16,381 nucleotides of DNA from MHLP01 sp043736515 (GCA_043736515.1 JAYTCK010000071.1:1-16381); one strand, 5' to 3'. Shown: positions 1 through 6,425, numbered from the stretch's first letter. The notes: generated by a model from the letters alone, not told the origin. Made by a program: numbers and translations.

Positions 1-1
1 C

Positions 2-1066
2 ACTATAGGTATCGCAGGAGTGCTTGCTGTGGTCATGATTGTTATCTGCGGCATTAAGATGATGATGTCGGGATCGGTTTCGGGGAAGAGTGAGGCGAAA
101 GAATGTATTTGGAATGCACTGTTTGGATTGTTGATCGCACTAGGTGCGTATGCGATACTCTACACAATCAATCCGGAACTTTTGCGAAGCGACATAACAC
201 TTATTGCAGCTCAAACAAATGTCACTGGGGCACAAAAGCCAGGAACGACAGAGCGCGACCCAACTACCCCCGGCTGTTATTTTCGATACCTGGAAAAGAG
301 TACTGGGAATGTGAGGTTCACACACGCCGCGACTTGTGAAGCATGCGAGCGCATCCGTACAGGTTCTCAGGCTGATCCAAATTATGAAATGCAAACAAAT
401 TGTTTTCTTGTGGGAGCTGGAGGCACTCCGCCCGTAACCACCACCGCTCCACCCGCAACCACGGGGATTAAATGCCCGCAAAGTGGGCGTAATCTCTGTG
501 AACCCCAATTTCGTCAGTGCACGAACGGATCCTGTGCCCAGTTTGCTGCGCTCGCAGATGCCAACGCAGGACGCACTGGTGTCGCTAATGGTGCGGCCCT
601 CATTAAAGCGATTATTATCCAAGAATCAAGTTGTGGACAAAATCTGTTTGGTCCCGTCACGGGGTATGGCCAAGCGTGCGGACCAACTCAATTTCTCTCT
701 ACTACTGCAAATAGGCTTCGCACACGATGCGGAATTCCTGAGACAACATTAATTACCTGTGGTTGGCTTGCTGACAAAAATAATTGGGACAAATCGATTT
801 GCTTAACTGCAGAATATATTCGCACAATCACCCAGTCATCGTGCGGCGCTGATGTCCGCAATGTAGCAGCTGGATATAATGCCGGACCAGGACGCTGTAG
901 TAATAGTGCAAACTGTGGAGGGGATCAAAGTTGTGCGGGTGGAAGCGTGCGACAATGGGAATGTCTCTATGATGACAATGCGCACACACAGTGCAATGCA
1001 GGATTTGTCGAAACACGAAATTATGCGACGCAAGTACTTCACTGCACCCAAAACCCCGCCTACTAG
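2..1066 (+). CDS. VirB2/TrbC-like pilin segment fused to an SLT lytic transglycosylase (5' partial)
   Basis: The frame is open through the left edge, so the N-terminus is missing; a GTG at 20 is only an internal candidate start. Residues are numbered from that GTG. Two hydrophobic segments (about 1-16 and 29-50, the second ending in YTINPEL) resemble the paired helices of VirB2/TrbC-type pilins of type IV secretion systems. A Thr/Pro linker (about 136-149) follows. The C-terminal part has lysozyme-like SLT features: catalytic Glu in IIQESS (codon 623-625), GPTQ (221-224), AGYNAGPG (284-291) and a final ETRNY. It should cleave peptidoglycan outside the membrane, perhaps to let a pilus or secretion machine through the wall. 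About 20 cysteines lie after the membrane part, which suggests disulfide bonding. The next gene, also a surface protein, lies on the same strand. The SLT assignment is strong; the pilin-like assignment is moderate. Confidence 0.8.
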   Translation, partial: TIGIAGVLAVVMIVICGIKMMMSGSVSGKSEAKECIWNALFGLLIALGAYAILYTINPELLRSDITLIAAQTNVTGAQKPGTTERDPTTPGCYFRYLEKSTGNVRFTHAATCEACERIRTGSQADPNYEMQTNCFLVGAGGTPPVTTTAPPATTGIKCPQSGRNLCEPQFRQCTNGSCAQFAALADANAGRTGVANGAALIKAIIIQESSCGQNLFGPVTGYGQACGPTQFLSTTANRLRTRCGIPETTLITCGWLADKNNWDKSICLTAEYIRTITQSSCGADVRNVAAGYNAGPGRCSNSANCGGDQSCAGGSVRQWECLYDDNAHTQCNAGFVETRNYATQVLHCTQNPAY

Positions 1067-1190
1067 AACGAGCAAACTTGAGGTCATGCTTGTCTTTCCC
1101 TCCGCAATGTTGAGTCGTCGCATAAGAATACGCCTCCTCAACATTGCGTTGGTGCAAGACTGCGCATTGCACTCTCTCAAACTCGTTCTA
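1064..1190. repeat. Long imperfect palindrome E (nested hairpin)
   Basis: Arms pair in strict nested order: TAGAACGAG (1064-1072) with CTCGTTCTA (1182-1190), TTGAG with CTCAA (1176-1180), ATGC with GCAT, GTCTT with AAGAC (1156-1160), and a perfect inner 12-bp stem CGCAATGTTGAG (1103-1114) with CTCAACATTGCG (1137-1148). The outer arm starts on the stop codon of the SLT gene, and the other end runs into the -10 of the next gene. There is no U-tract of the kind expected for an intrinsic terminator. It has the same architecture as the palindromes at 2093, 4225, 6052 and 7548. Confidence 0.75.
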
Positions 1191-1194
1191 TAAT
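1167..1194 (+). promoter_or_regulatory. Candidate promoter for the surface-protein gene
   Basis: A perfect -10 box TATAAT (1189-1194) is preceded, after 16 nt, by a weak -35 TTGCAC (1167-1172). Transcription would start near 1201, only about five bases before the ATG at 1206, and no Shine-Dalgarno sequence is present. The mRNA is therefore probably nearly leaderless. Confidence 0.5.
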
Positions 1195-1205
1195 TAAAAT
1201 ATATT

Positions 1206-1985
1206 ATGAAAAAGAAAATCCTTATCACACTTCTTGCATTATTGTTTCCCTCATCGCTTGGTTATGCAATGGTGGATGATGATGATTGGACATACTTCTT
1301 TTATCTGCAGTACAAACAGGGTGTTCTTGCAGTAGAAGAGGGAGCGGCGTATCCGTATGACCCTATTCCTGTATACTTTGACGGGCCAACAGACGAAGGA
1401 ACAGCGAAGCAGATGGATTTTTATGGCATTATCGTGAGTGGAAAGGGTACAAATCTTGCATACTTTGGATTTAACAAACCCGAGACTATCGTTCCCGCGC
1501 TGGGCAAAAGCGTCTTTACGGTGAAGGCTCCATTTTTTGCCAATGCCAGCCGAGTGGATTTCTATCAAAAGAGCGGCCTGTCTGTGCAAGCAGGAAAAAA
1601 ACTACTTACGATTTCCGTAAGCAGTAGTTCATTTTGCGATGATAACAATAAATGCAACGGTGGTGTCGGAGAAAACTTCCGTAATTGCCCTAACGATTGT
1701 CCACCCCCACCAGGTGGGGTACCGCCGCGTGAAGTGATTCCGCCACCTCAACCCGTCACACCTCCGACTCCTGTAATAACACCGACACCCGAGCCTCCTG
1801 TGGTAGAAGAAACAATAGGAACTACCTTGCCGGGTACCGCCCTAGTGGGGACAAGCAGCACTCCTTCCCCCAAAAAAGGTGTGGAGACAAAAACGATCGT
1901 TGTTGTGGTGACCGGCATACTTGCCCTCCTCCTCGCCGGATTAATGTTCTACGTGCGAAAGGCTATGAATGAGGGTGCGCAGTAA
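1206..1985 (+). CDS. Secreted surface protein with Pro-rich stalk and C-terminal membrane anchor
   Basis: I do not recognise a named family. The 259-residue protein has a signal peptide (about 1-21, basic MKKK then a hydrophobic core). A soluble domain follows (about 25-140) whose KQGVLAVEEGAAYPYDPIPV stretch looks like part of a beta-rich extracellular fold. Next is a cysteine cluster C144, C150, C161, C165 in a C-x5-C-x10-C-x3-C pattern with GENFRNCPNDC, of the type seen as short Cys repeats in archaeal and CPR surface proteins. Residues about 166-200 are Pro-rich and act as a stalk; a single transmembrane helix (about 230-250) ends in RKAMNEGAQ. The expected topology is outside with a short cytoplasmic tail. 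It follows the SLT/pilin-like gene on the same strand, so a shared role in a cell-surface apparatus is possible but inferred. Confidence 0.8.
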   Translation: MKKKILITLLALLFPSSLGYAMVDDDDWTYFFYLQYKQGVLAVEEGAAYPYDPIPVYFDGPTDEGTAKQMDFYGIIVSGKGTNLAYFGFNKPETIVPALGKSVFTVKAPFFANASRVDFYQKSGLSVQAGKKLLTISVSSSSFCDDNNKCNGGVGENFRNCPNDCPPPPGGVPPREVIPPPQPVTPPTPVITPTPEPPVVEETIGTTLPGTALVGTSSTPSPKKGVETKTIVVVVTGILALLLAGLMFYVRKAMNEGAQ

Positions 1986-2027
1986 TTCTGAAGATGGAAA
2001 TCGTCTTATTGCCGACGTAGAGTGAGC

Positions 2028-2092
2028 GAAATGAAAAAGTATTCTTTTTCATTTCCGAGCCGAGGAGAGCTAAAAAAGGTTTAATACCTTTT
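2028..2092. terminator. Two hairpins downstream of the surface-protein gene
   Basis: The first is a perfect 12-bp stem, GAAATGAAAAAG (2028-2039) with CTTTTTCATTTC (2044-2055), around a TATT loop. The second is AAAAGGT (2074-2080) with ACCTTTT (2086-2092), followed by ATTTT and preceded by A residues. The second resembles a weak bidirectional intrinsic terminator between the convergent surface-protein gene and jag. The first lacks a clear U-tract. Confidence 0.45.
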
Positions 2093-2199
2093 ATTTTGGA
2101 TGCAATTCGCATTTTTCAAGTTGAAAGTGTTTGAAAAGGGCTACAAAGAGTAGCTCTTCCAAACCTTTCAATGAAGAAAAATACGAAGGGCGCCAAAAT
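2093..2199. repeat. Long imperfect palindrome A
   Basis: The two halves of this 107-bp segment are near-complementary over almost their whole length. ATTTTGG (2093-2099) pairs with CCAAAAT (2193-2199), CGCATTTTTC with GAAAAATACG, TTGAAAG with CTTTCAA, and GTTTG...GGCTAC with GTAGCTC...CAAAC, leaving an AAAGA loop. It begins with TTATTTTGGATGCAAT and ends with GCGCCAAAAT; both motifs recur at palindrome B (4225-4354). It starts within about 10 bp of the jag stop. Confidence 0.8.
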
Positions 2200-2207
2200 T
2201 AGACGAT

Positions 2208-2696
2208 TTACGCAAATACCGCAGATGAGGGTGTTTTGGACTCTGTGTGTTTGATGACAACTTTACGGTCGCGGCCATAGCCCACTGATTCTGTCGCAAT
2301 ATCGGGGGTATCAGTGAATTCTGCGTGGACAAGCATGCGTTCATACGAACTCATTGGTTCCATTTCAACCGAACTCTTAAAATAACGCGCTCGTTCGGCA
2401 AGCATATGTGCTTTTGCGCGAATGTCATCTATGCGCTTTTTTTGGTAGTCGTTCACATCGATCATGAAAGAAGCCGGGGTCTCATCATCCTTAGTAACCA
2501 TGCGCTTCACAAGATGATTGAGTGACAAGAGACGTGTTCCATTTTCACCAATAAGAATCGCGGAGTCGAGCGTGGTAATCACAAAACGGTGCGATTTGAT
2601 ACGTTCATCCTCTTCAACCCCAACACTCGTATAGGGAACACCCATGTGTGTTAAAAGGGTTTTAATGGTCTCAATAATTTGTTCTTGCTTTTCCAT
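2208..2696 (-). CDS. jag: Jag/KhpB-type KH-R3H RNA-binding protein
   Basis: This 162-residue protein has a KH domain with the GxxG loop GENG (50-53, within ILIGENGTRLLSLNHLVKRMV) and a C-terminal R3H domain with the R-x3-H motif (R120, H124), followed by TESVGYGRDRKVVI, typical of the family. The separate Jag-N domain of longer homologues is absent; residues 1-40 only form the start of the KH region. KhpB/Jag proteins bind RNA and, in Gram-positives, influence cell elongation. Position directly after yidC (17-bp gap) is the conserved arrangement. No Shine-Dalgarno is evident, so translation may be coupled to yidC. Identification is firm. Confidence 0.95.
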   Translation of the reverse strand: MEKQEQIIETIKTLLTHMGVPYTSVGVEEDERIKSHRFVITTLDSAILIGENGTRLLSLNHLVKRMVTKDDETPASFMIDVNDYQKKRIDDIRAKAHMLAERARYFKSSVEMEPMSSYERMLVHAEFTDTPDIATESVGYGRDRKVVIKHTESKTPSSAVFA

Positions 2697-2713
2697 GGTG
2701 TTTCTGTGTATGA

Positions 2714-3430
2714 CTACTTTTTATCCTTCTTCATCAATAACTCCTGGCCAATACTGAGTATATTACTTGTTGCCCAATAAAGCGCAACTGCTCCTCCGGT
2801 AGTGTACGAAATGAATCCGATCATGATTGGCAATATATAGCGCATTTGCATCTGCATGCTGCGAGCAAAATCTTCTTGAAATGAGGCTTTTCCTGTCGAC
2901 GGGGCACTGGGTGTTGGCTTTCCTAGAGATAAATATGTCTGAATGTACTGGGTAACTCCGGCCAAGAGGGCGAGAAATATACTTTTGGAGGCGAGGTCAA
3001 ATACAAGGAAGTGCATATCGAGTGCTGCTGGGGGGACAACAAAACTATAGAGAATACTTGTATCTATCCCGGCAAGACCCTTAAAAAATACCCAATAGAG
3101 CCCAATAATAATGGGAATTTGTATCAAGATCGGCAAACACCCCGAGAAGGGCGACACTTTGCGCTCTTGATAGAGCTCCATAGTTTTTTGGGCTTGTTTT
3201 TGTCGGTCATCCTTATATTTCTCCCGAATTTGCTTTAATTCAGGCTCCAGCTCACGCATTGCCCGTTGGGCCTCAATAGACTTCCCAGTAAGTGGGTAAA
3301 GGAGCAGCTTCACCAAAAAAGTAAGGACAATGATCGCCACGCCAACACTCTGTCCGGGAAGGACTGCTACTAATACAATAAGGAGGTTGTAGAGCGGTTT
3401 ATAAATAACAGCGTTCCAAAGTGAAATCAT
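2714..3430 (-). CDS. yidC: YidC/Oxa1 membrane protein insertase
   Basis: The 238-residue protein matches the short Oxa1/SpoIIIJ type without a large periplasmic domain. Hydrophobic helices lie at about 12-45, 100-118 and 145-165, with more near the C-terminus. The cytoplasmic hairpin contains ELEPELKQIREKYKDD and is followed by SPFSGCLPILIQIPII, characteristic of the family. It inserts and folds membrane proteins, with or without SecYEG. The single hydrophilic groove residue that is Arg in SpoIIIJ and E. coli YidC is Lys here (K41 in TFLVKLLLYP), so charge is kept. The AGGATAGGTG sequence upstream of the ATG is a good Shine-Dalgarno. A small hairpin lies just upstream at 3442-3458. It lies between yidD and jag in the origin cluster. 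Confidence 0.96.
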   Translation of the reverse strand: MISLWNAVIYKPLYNLLIVLVAVLPGQSVGVAIIVLTFLVKLLLYPLTGKSIEAQRAMRELEPELKQIREKYKDDRQKQAQKTMELYQERKVSPFSGCLPILIQIPIIIGLYWVFFKGLAGIDTSILYSFVVPPAALDMHFLVFDLASKSIFLALLAGVTQYIQTYLSLGKPTPSAPSTGKASFQEDFARSMQMQMRYILPIMIGFISYTTGGAVALYWATSNILSIGQELLMKKDKK

Positions 3431-3441
3431 TCACCTATCCT

Positions 3442-3458
3442 AATGGAATTAATCCATT
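3442..3458 (-). promoter_or_regulatory. Small hairpin in the yidC leader
   Basis: AATGGA (3442-3447) and TCCATT (3453-3458) form a 6-bp stem with a 5-nt loop, just upstream of the yidC Shine-Dalgarno in the transcript. It could influence yidC translation or simply be chance; the stem is short. Confidence 0.3.
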
Positions 3459-3500
3459 TTTACTAGTCTAGAAGACCACGGCCCACTCTTGTGTGTATGC

Positions 3501-3737
3501 TTATGGAAAGTCGATAAGATTTTTTTGCCAAGGATTGCAGCGTAAAATGCGTATAATTCCCCGAAAAACACCGCGGAGAACACCAAATTTTTCTACCGAC
3601 AGTATCATATATTCTGAACACGAGGGCTGCATTCTGCAATACCCACGTGTTGTAGGGAATAGATAACGCAAAAAACCTCTATCGGGAGAGAGGACTCGTT
3701 GGTAGAAACGAAGTACTGCAAGGATAATATGCTTCAT
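3501..3737 (-). CDS. yidD: YidD membrane protein insertion efficiency factor
   Basis: This 78-residue protein has all the family marks: a first hydrophobic/amphipathic segment (MKHIILAVLRFYQRVLSP), the Cys-containing core CRMQPSCSEYMILSVEKFG, then RGIIRILRCNPW. YidD is a small peripheral membrane protein that assists YidC-dependent insertion. The insert DRGFLRYLFPTTRGY between LSP and the CRMQPSCS core is a little longer than the common LSPxxGxxCRFxPTCS form. Its leader is a long perfect hairpin at 3751-3797. It is followed by yidC after 70 bp. Identification is firm. Confidence 0.95.
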   Translation of the reverse strand: MKHIILAVLRFYQRVLSPDRGFLRYLFPTTRGYCRMQPSCSEYMILSVEKFGVLRGVFRGIIRILRCNPWQKNLIDFP

Positions 3738-3750
3738 TGAGAATATCGCG

Positions 3751-3797
3751 AATCTAGGACCGTCCTTTATATCTGATATAAAGGACGGTCCTAGATT
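3751..3797 (-). other. Perfect 22-bp hairpin filling the rnpA-yidD gap
   Basis: Positions 3751-3772 and 3776-3797 are exact reverse complements, with only a 3-nt loop (CTG on the + strand). The core is TCTAGGACCGTCC with GGACGGTCCTAGA. In the minus-strand transcript the hairpin starts directly after the rnpA stop codon (3798) and ends 13 nt before yidD. No U-tract follows it, so it is not a typical terminator. An RNase III-type processing site or an mRNA-stability or translation element is more likely. Confidence 0.8.
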
Positions 3798-4142
3798 TCA
3801 GCGTGAACACTGTGCAATAAGCTCGTTAATATCGGCAACAATGTCTTTGTGGGAAATATTCGCAACCGGCAGTGTAGGAAAAAACACATATGTTCCAAAG
3901 CGTAGCCGATCAATTACAGGAAGTTCGCTGCCAATAATTGCGAGCACCCTTCGTTTGAAAAGATTTCGGTCTATAACAGTTTTATATTGTTTTTTTGATA
4001 CAACCACAGCAAAACGGGGGAGGGATTCGGGAGAGCGCTTCACATAGCAACGCACGCGCAGCACTTTGCCGTTCCACAAAACATTCGCATCAGTATGACG
4101 CGGAAAAAGCTTGCGGGTAAGAGTGCGTTCGCGGGGGAGCAT
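3798..4142 (-). CDS. rnpA: Ribonuclease P protein component
   Basis: The 114-residue basic protein begins MLPRERTLTRK, like other RnpA proteins, and carries the signature helix around RNLFKRRV (family form RNRxKRxxR). VVVSKKQYKTVIDRN is the conserved strand leading into it. It binds the RNase P RNA and helps recognise the 5' leader of precursor tRNAs. The gene follows rpmH on the same strand, as in most bacteria, but across an unusual 211-bp gap occupied by palindrome B. No good Shine-Dalgarno is seen: AATAACGTTATT lies in front of the ATG. Identification is firm despite sequence divergence. Confidence 0.94.
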   Translation of the reverse strand: MLPRERTLTRKLFPRHTDANVLWNGKVLRVRCYVKRSPESLPRFAVVVSKKQYKTVIDRNLFKRRVLAIIGSELPVIDRLRFGTYVFFPTLPVANISHKDIVADINELIAQCSR

Positions 4143-4224
4143 AATAATAACGTTATTTTACCTTAAATACGAAAAGCAGACGTAGATGCTCGTCTGACTT
4201 GGGTGAGCTCTCTTAGTCGCGCGG

Positions 4225-4354
4225 GTCTGAGTGTCGTTTTTGGATGCAATATGCAGTCTTGGACTGACTTTGTGTTCGGCTGACGTATGAGTGATACGTC
4301 TGCCGAATCAAAGGCAGGAAAGACAAGTAGTGCGCCAAAGAGCGGCGCTCAGAC
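4225..4354. repeat. Long imperfect palindrome B between rpmH and rnpA
   Basis: GTCTGAG (4225-4231) pairs with CTCAGAC (4348-4354). Inside, TTTGG pairs with CCAAA, GTCTT with AAGAC and CTTTG with CAAAG. TTCGGCTGACGTAT (4275-4288) pairs with its complement (4294-4307) with one mismatch around a GAGTG loop. It can extend outward by CTCT/AGAG into the rpmH coding end. In the transcript it begins on the rpmH stop codon. A smaller hairpin, CAGACG (4177-4182) with CGTCTG (4191-4196), lies between it and rnpA. It shares TTTTGGATGCAAT and GCGCCAAA with palindrome A. Confidence 0.8.
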
Positions 4355-4488
4355 TAGACCGAGAGTTTGGCGCGGCCCTTTGCTCGGCGGCGCTTAATAA
4401 CATTAGTCCCACTCGCAGTCTTGCTGCGCACAAGAAAACCGTGAGTTTTTGCCCGCTTTCGTTTTTTAGGTTTATATGTGACTGACAT
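4354..4488 (-). CDS. rpmH: 50S ribosomal protein L34
   Basis: The 44-residue, very basic protein MSVTYKPKKRKRAKTHGFLV... ending in NVIKRRRAKGRAKLSV matches L34, with the THGFLVR and RRRAKGR signatures. A longer frame upstream starting at 4611 exists, but the extra 41 residues do not belong to L34, and the promoter sits inside that extension. The ATG at 4488 is therefore the start. L34 is a structural protein of the large ribosomal subunit. It heads the minus-strand cluster diverging from dnaA. The -10 box is six bases before the ATG, and no ribosome-binding site is visible, so the mRNA may be leaderless. Confidence 0.96.
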   Translation of the reverse strand: MSVTYKPKKRKRAKTHGFLVRSKTASGTNVIKRRRAKGRAKLSV

Positions 4489-4494
4489 ACGCGC

Positions 4495-4523
4495 ACTATA
4501 ATATACTTTTATCCATTCTTCAA
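4495..4523 (-). promoter_or_regulatory. Promoter of the rpmH cluster
   Basis: Read on the minus strand, TTGAAG (4518-4523) is followed by exactly 17 nt and TATAGT (4495-4500). This is a good sigma-70-type match with optimal spacing. The predicted start falls on or next to the rpmH ATG at 4488. Confidence 0.6.
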
Positions 4524-4554
4524 CCTTACGATTTGTAGTTTTGTGGTGTAATGT

Positions 4555-4574
4555 TTGTCCACAGTTTATACACA
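4555..4574 (+). other. DnaA boxes in the rpmH-dnaA gap
   Basis: TTATACACA (4566-4574) matches the DnaA-box consensus TTATNCACA fully. TTGTCCACA (4555-4563), just upstream, differs by one base from TTATCCACA. They lie between the divergent rpmH and dnaA promoters, where DnaA commonly binds for autoregulation or as part of a bipartite origin. Confidence 0.65.
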
Positions 4575-4619
4575 ACTTGTGAACATTTCTCCCTTTTTCT
4601 CTCCTCTTCACTTGTTCGC

Positions 4620-4625
4620 TATAAT
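4620..4625 (+). promoter_or_regulatory. -10 element of the dnaA promoter
   Basis: A perfect TATAAT lies about 45 bp downstream of the strong DnaA box. The -35 position (TTCTCT with 17-nt spacing) is poor, so the promoter may depend on an activator or on the DnaA boxes. A GAGGAAA at 4653-4659 follows in the leader. Confidence 0.5.
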
Positions 4626-4712
4626 TGTTCGTGAGTCATCCAAAAAAATAAAGAGGAAATATTTTTGGAACAGGGTTTGAAAAATTATAAAAAAATAACG
4701 GGCAAGGATCTT

Positions 4713-6062
4713 ATGGATAACAAAGAATTGTGGAGCAAAACTCTGGTCGACATCGAGCTGGAGGTTTCAAAGGCAAATTTCAGCACATGGTTCAAAAACA
4801 CCCGTATCATAAAACAGGACGCCGGGACGGTATACATCGGGGTACAAAACGAATTTGTACGCGATTGGCTTTCAAATAAATATCACTCAACAATTCTGCG
4901 TATCCTGCGTAATTGTTCCGAGCACGTAAGGGGAGTCGAGTACTTGATATCTAAAGATGCCGATACTGATAAAGCCGAACAAAGCCCAAAAAAGGACAAT
5001 TTTCAACCCTTTAGCGCAGAACTTCCTCTTCAAGATACTTATATCAACAAAGAAGACGGCTTAAACCCACGCTATCTCTTCGAATCCTTTGTTATAGGGC
5101 CATTTAATGAGCTCGCTTATGCGGCATCCCAGGCGGTACTCAAGAAGCCAGGGATTATGTACAATCCTCTATTTATCTACGGCCAAACAGGATACGGAAA
5201 AACACATCTCATTCAATCCATAGGCAATGGAGTAAAAAAACAAAACCCTGGCAAAAAAATTCAGTATGTAAGTTCTGAAAGATTTTCAACTGATTATGTA
5301 AATTCACTTCAAAACAATAAAATTAGTGAGTTTAAAGAAAAATATCGCAAATATGATGTGCTCATCATGGATGATATTCAGTTTCTTGTCGGAAAAGAGA
5401 AAACACAGGAGGAACTTTTTCACCTCTACAACACACTATACGAAAACAATAAGCAAATTATTTTTTCATCAGACAAACATCCAAACTACATCAACGGACT
5501 TGAAGATCGATTAAAATCACGCTTCGGATCAGGAATGATTGTTGAGATCACCACTCCGGATTTTGAATCACGATTGGCAATTCTCCGAGAAAAATTAAAA
5601 CAACAACAGATGATCATTCCGGATGAGATCGTCTCTTATGTTGCAGAAACAATTCAGGGGAGTATTCGTGAGCTTGAAGGCACACTTAATCTGGTGATAT
5701 GCCAAGCTCAACTCAAGAATAAAACATTGTCACTCAATGAAGTGCGTACCCTCATTAAAAACAACGCAAAACCCACAAAGCCCGTATCAATTAAGGATAT
5801 TGTGAAGACAGTAACAAACTTTTACAACATCGACGAGAAATTTATTTACGAAAAAACACGTCGCAAAGAGGTGGTAAAGCCACGCCAAGTGCTCATGTAT
5901 ATTTTGCGCGAGGATTTTAGTATCTCCTACCCATTGATCGGACAAAAATTGGGTGGTCGCGATCACACAACAGTGATTCACTCGTGTGAAAAAATAAAAG
6001 TAGATATCAAAACTGACACACTCTTAGTACAAGAAATCGATCAGATCCGTGCTTTATTTTAA
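4713..6062 (+). CDS. dnaA: Chromosomal replication initiator protein DnaA
   Basis: DnaA binds its boxes at oriC, melts the duplex and recruits helicase. From ATG 4713 it is 449 residues: domain I (MDNKELWSKTLVDIELEVSK, about 1-75), a short linker, an AAA+ domain with Walker A GQTGYGKT (about 157-164) and Walker B VLIMDDIQF, then domain IV ending in the DNA-binding signature GGRDHTTVIHS. The ATG has AAGGA four bases upstream and gives the usual domain I start. A TTG at 4665 with GAGGAAA five bases before it would add 16 residues and cannot be excluded. The last codons lie inside palindrome C. dnaN follows across the 363-bp oriC gap. Identification is certain; the start is likely. Confidence 0.97.
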   Translation: MDNKELWSKTLVDIELEVSKANFSTWFKNTRIIKQDAGTVYIGVQNEFVRDWLSNKYHSTILRILRNCSEHVRGVEYLISKDADTDKAEQSPKKDNFQPFSAELPLQDTYINKEDGLNPRYLFESFVIGPFNELAYAASQAVLKKPGIMYNPLFIYGQTGYGKTHLIQSIGNGVKKQNPGKKIQYVSSERFSTDYVNSLQNNKISEFKEKYRKYDVLIMDDIQFLVGKEKTQEELFHLYNTLYENNKQIIFSSDKHPNYINGLEDRLKSRFGSGMIVEITTPDFESRLAILREKLKQQQMIIPDEIVSYVAETIQGSIRELEGTLNLVICQAQLKNKTLSLNEVRTLIKNNAKPTKPVSIKDIVKTVTNFYNIDEKFIYEKTRRKEVVKPRQVLMYILREDFSISYPLIGQKLGGRDHTTVIHSCEKIKVDIKTDTLLVQEIDQIRALF

Positions 6063-6178
6063 AATGAGCGAATTGCTGGGTGTTCCCATTTTAGGTTCAG
6101 TCGCCGTAGAAATTCCTACGTCTTACTGAACACTAAAATGGTCCACACCTGCGCACTTCATCTCATTTTAAAATAAAG
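6052..6178. repeat. Long imperfect palindrome C overlapping the dnaA 3' end
   Basis: CTTTATTTTAAAATGAG (6052-6068) and CTCATTTTAAAATAAAG (6162-6178) are a perfect 17-bp inverted repeat. Inside, GGTGTTCCCATTTTAG pairs with CTAAAATGGTCCACACC, TTCAG with CTGAA, and a terminal hairpin CGTAG/CTACG tops the structure. The left arm contains the last codons and the TAA stop of dnaA. It separates dnaA from the DnaA-box cluster. Confidence 0.8.
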
Positions 6179-6425
6179 TTAGGGGATAAAGATGTGGAGA
6201 GTGGTAGGGATAAGTCGGAATAAGTCTGTGGAGAAAATCGTGTTGAATTGTGAGTTGGGAGTGGAGAAGAAAATGTAAGTATGTCGTGTGTGTGGATAAC
6301 CCAGTGCTTCTCCACAATGTACGCAAAACAAAAATCAGTATGAGGGTGATGTGGAGCTTGATAAAACAACTACTCTCCACATATCCACACCCGTAATTCA
6401 TATAATTAGTATTTATATATAAGGT
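6179..6425. other. Probable oriC: DnaA-box cluster and AT-rich unwinding region
   Basis: This gap before dnaN holds many DnaA-box-like 9-mers in both orientations. One is perfect, TGTGGATAA (6291-6299). One-mismatch forms are TGTGGAGAA (6227-6235), TTCTCCACA (6308-6316) and ATATCCACA (6381-6389). Two-mismatch forms occur at 6194-6202, 6260-6268 and 6373-6381. ATAAGTC is repeated exactly 10 bp apart (6210-6216, 6220-6226). The segment 6394-6424 is almost pure A/T and is the best candidate unwinding element. It contains TATAAT (6401-6406), which may also be the dnaN -10 box. Location between dnaA and dnaN, and divergent gene orientation around the region, fit an origin. Confidence 0.8.

Noticed and set aside
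4489..4611. N-terminal extension of rpmH to an upstream ATG at 4611
   Set aside because: L34 is complete from 4488, and the extension contains the promoter and DnaA boxes.
6163..6401. Two open frames on the minus strand across the oriC gap
   Set aside because: Their composition reflects DnaA boxes and AT-rich DNA, they have no family resemblance, and they overlap the origin.
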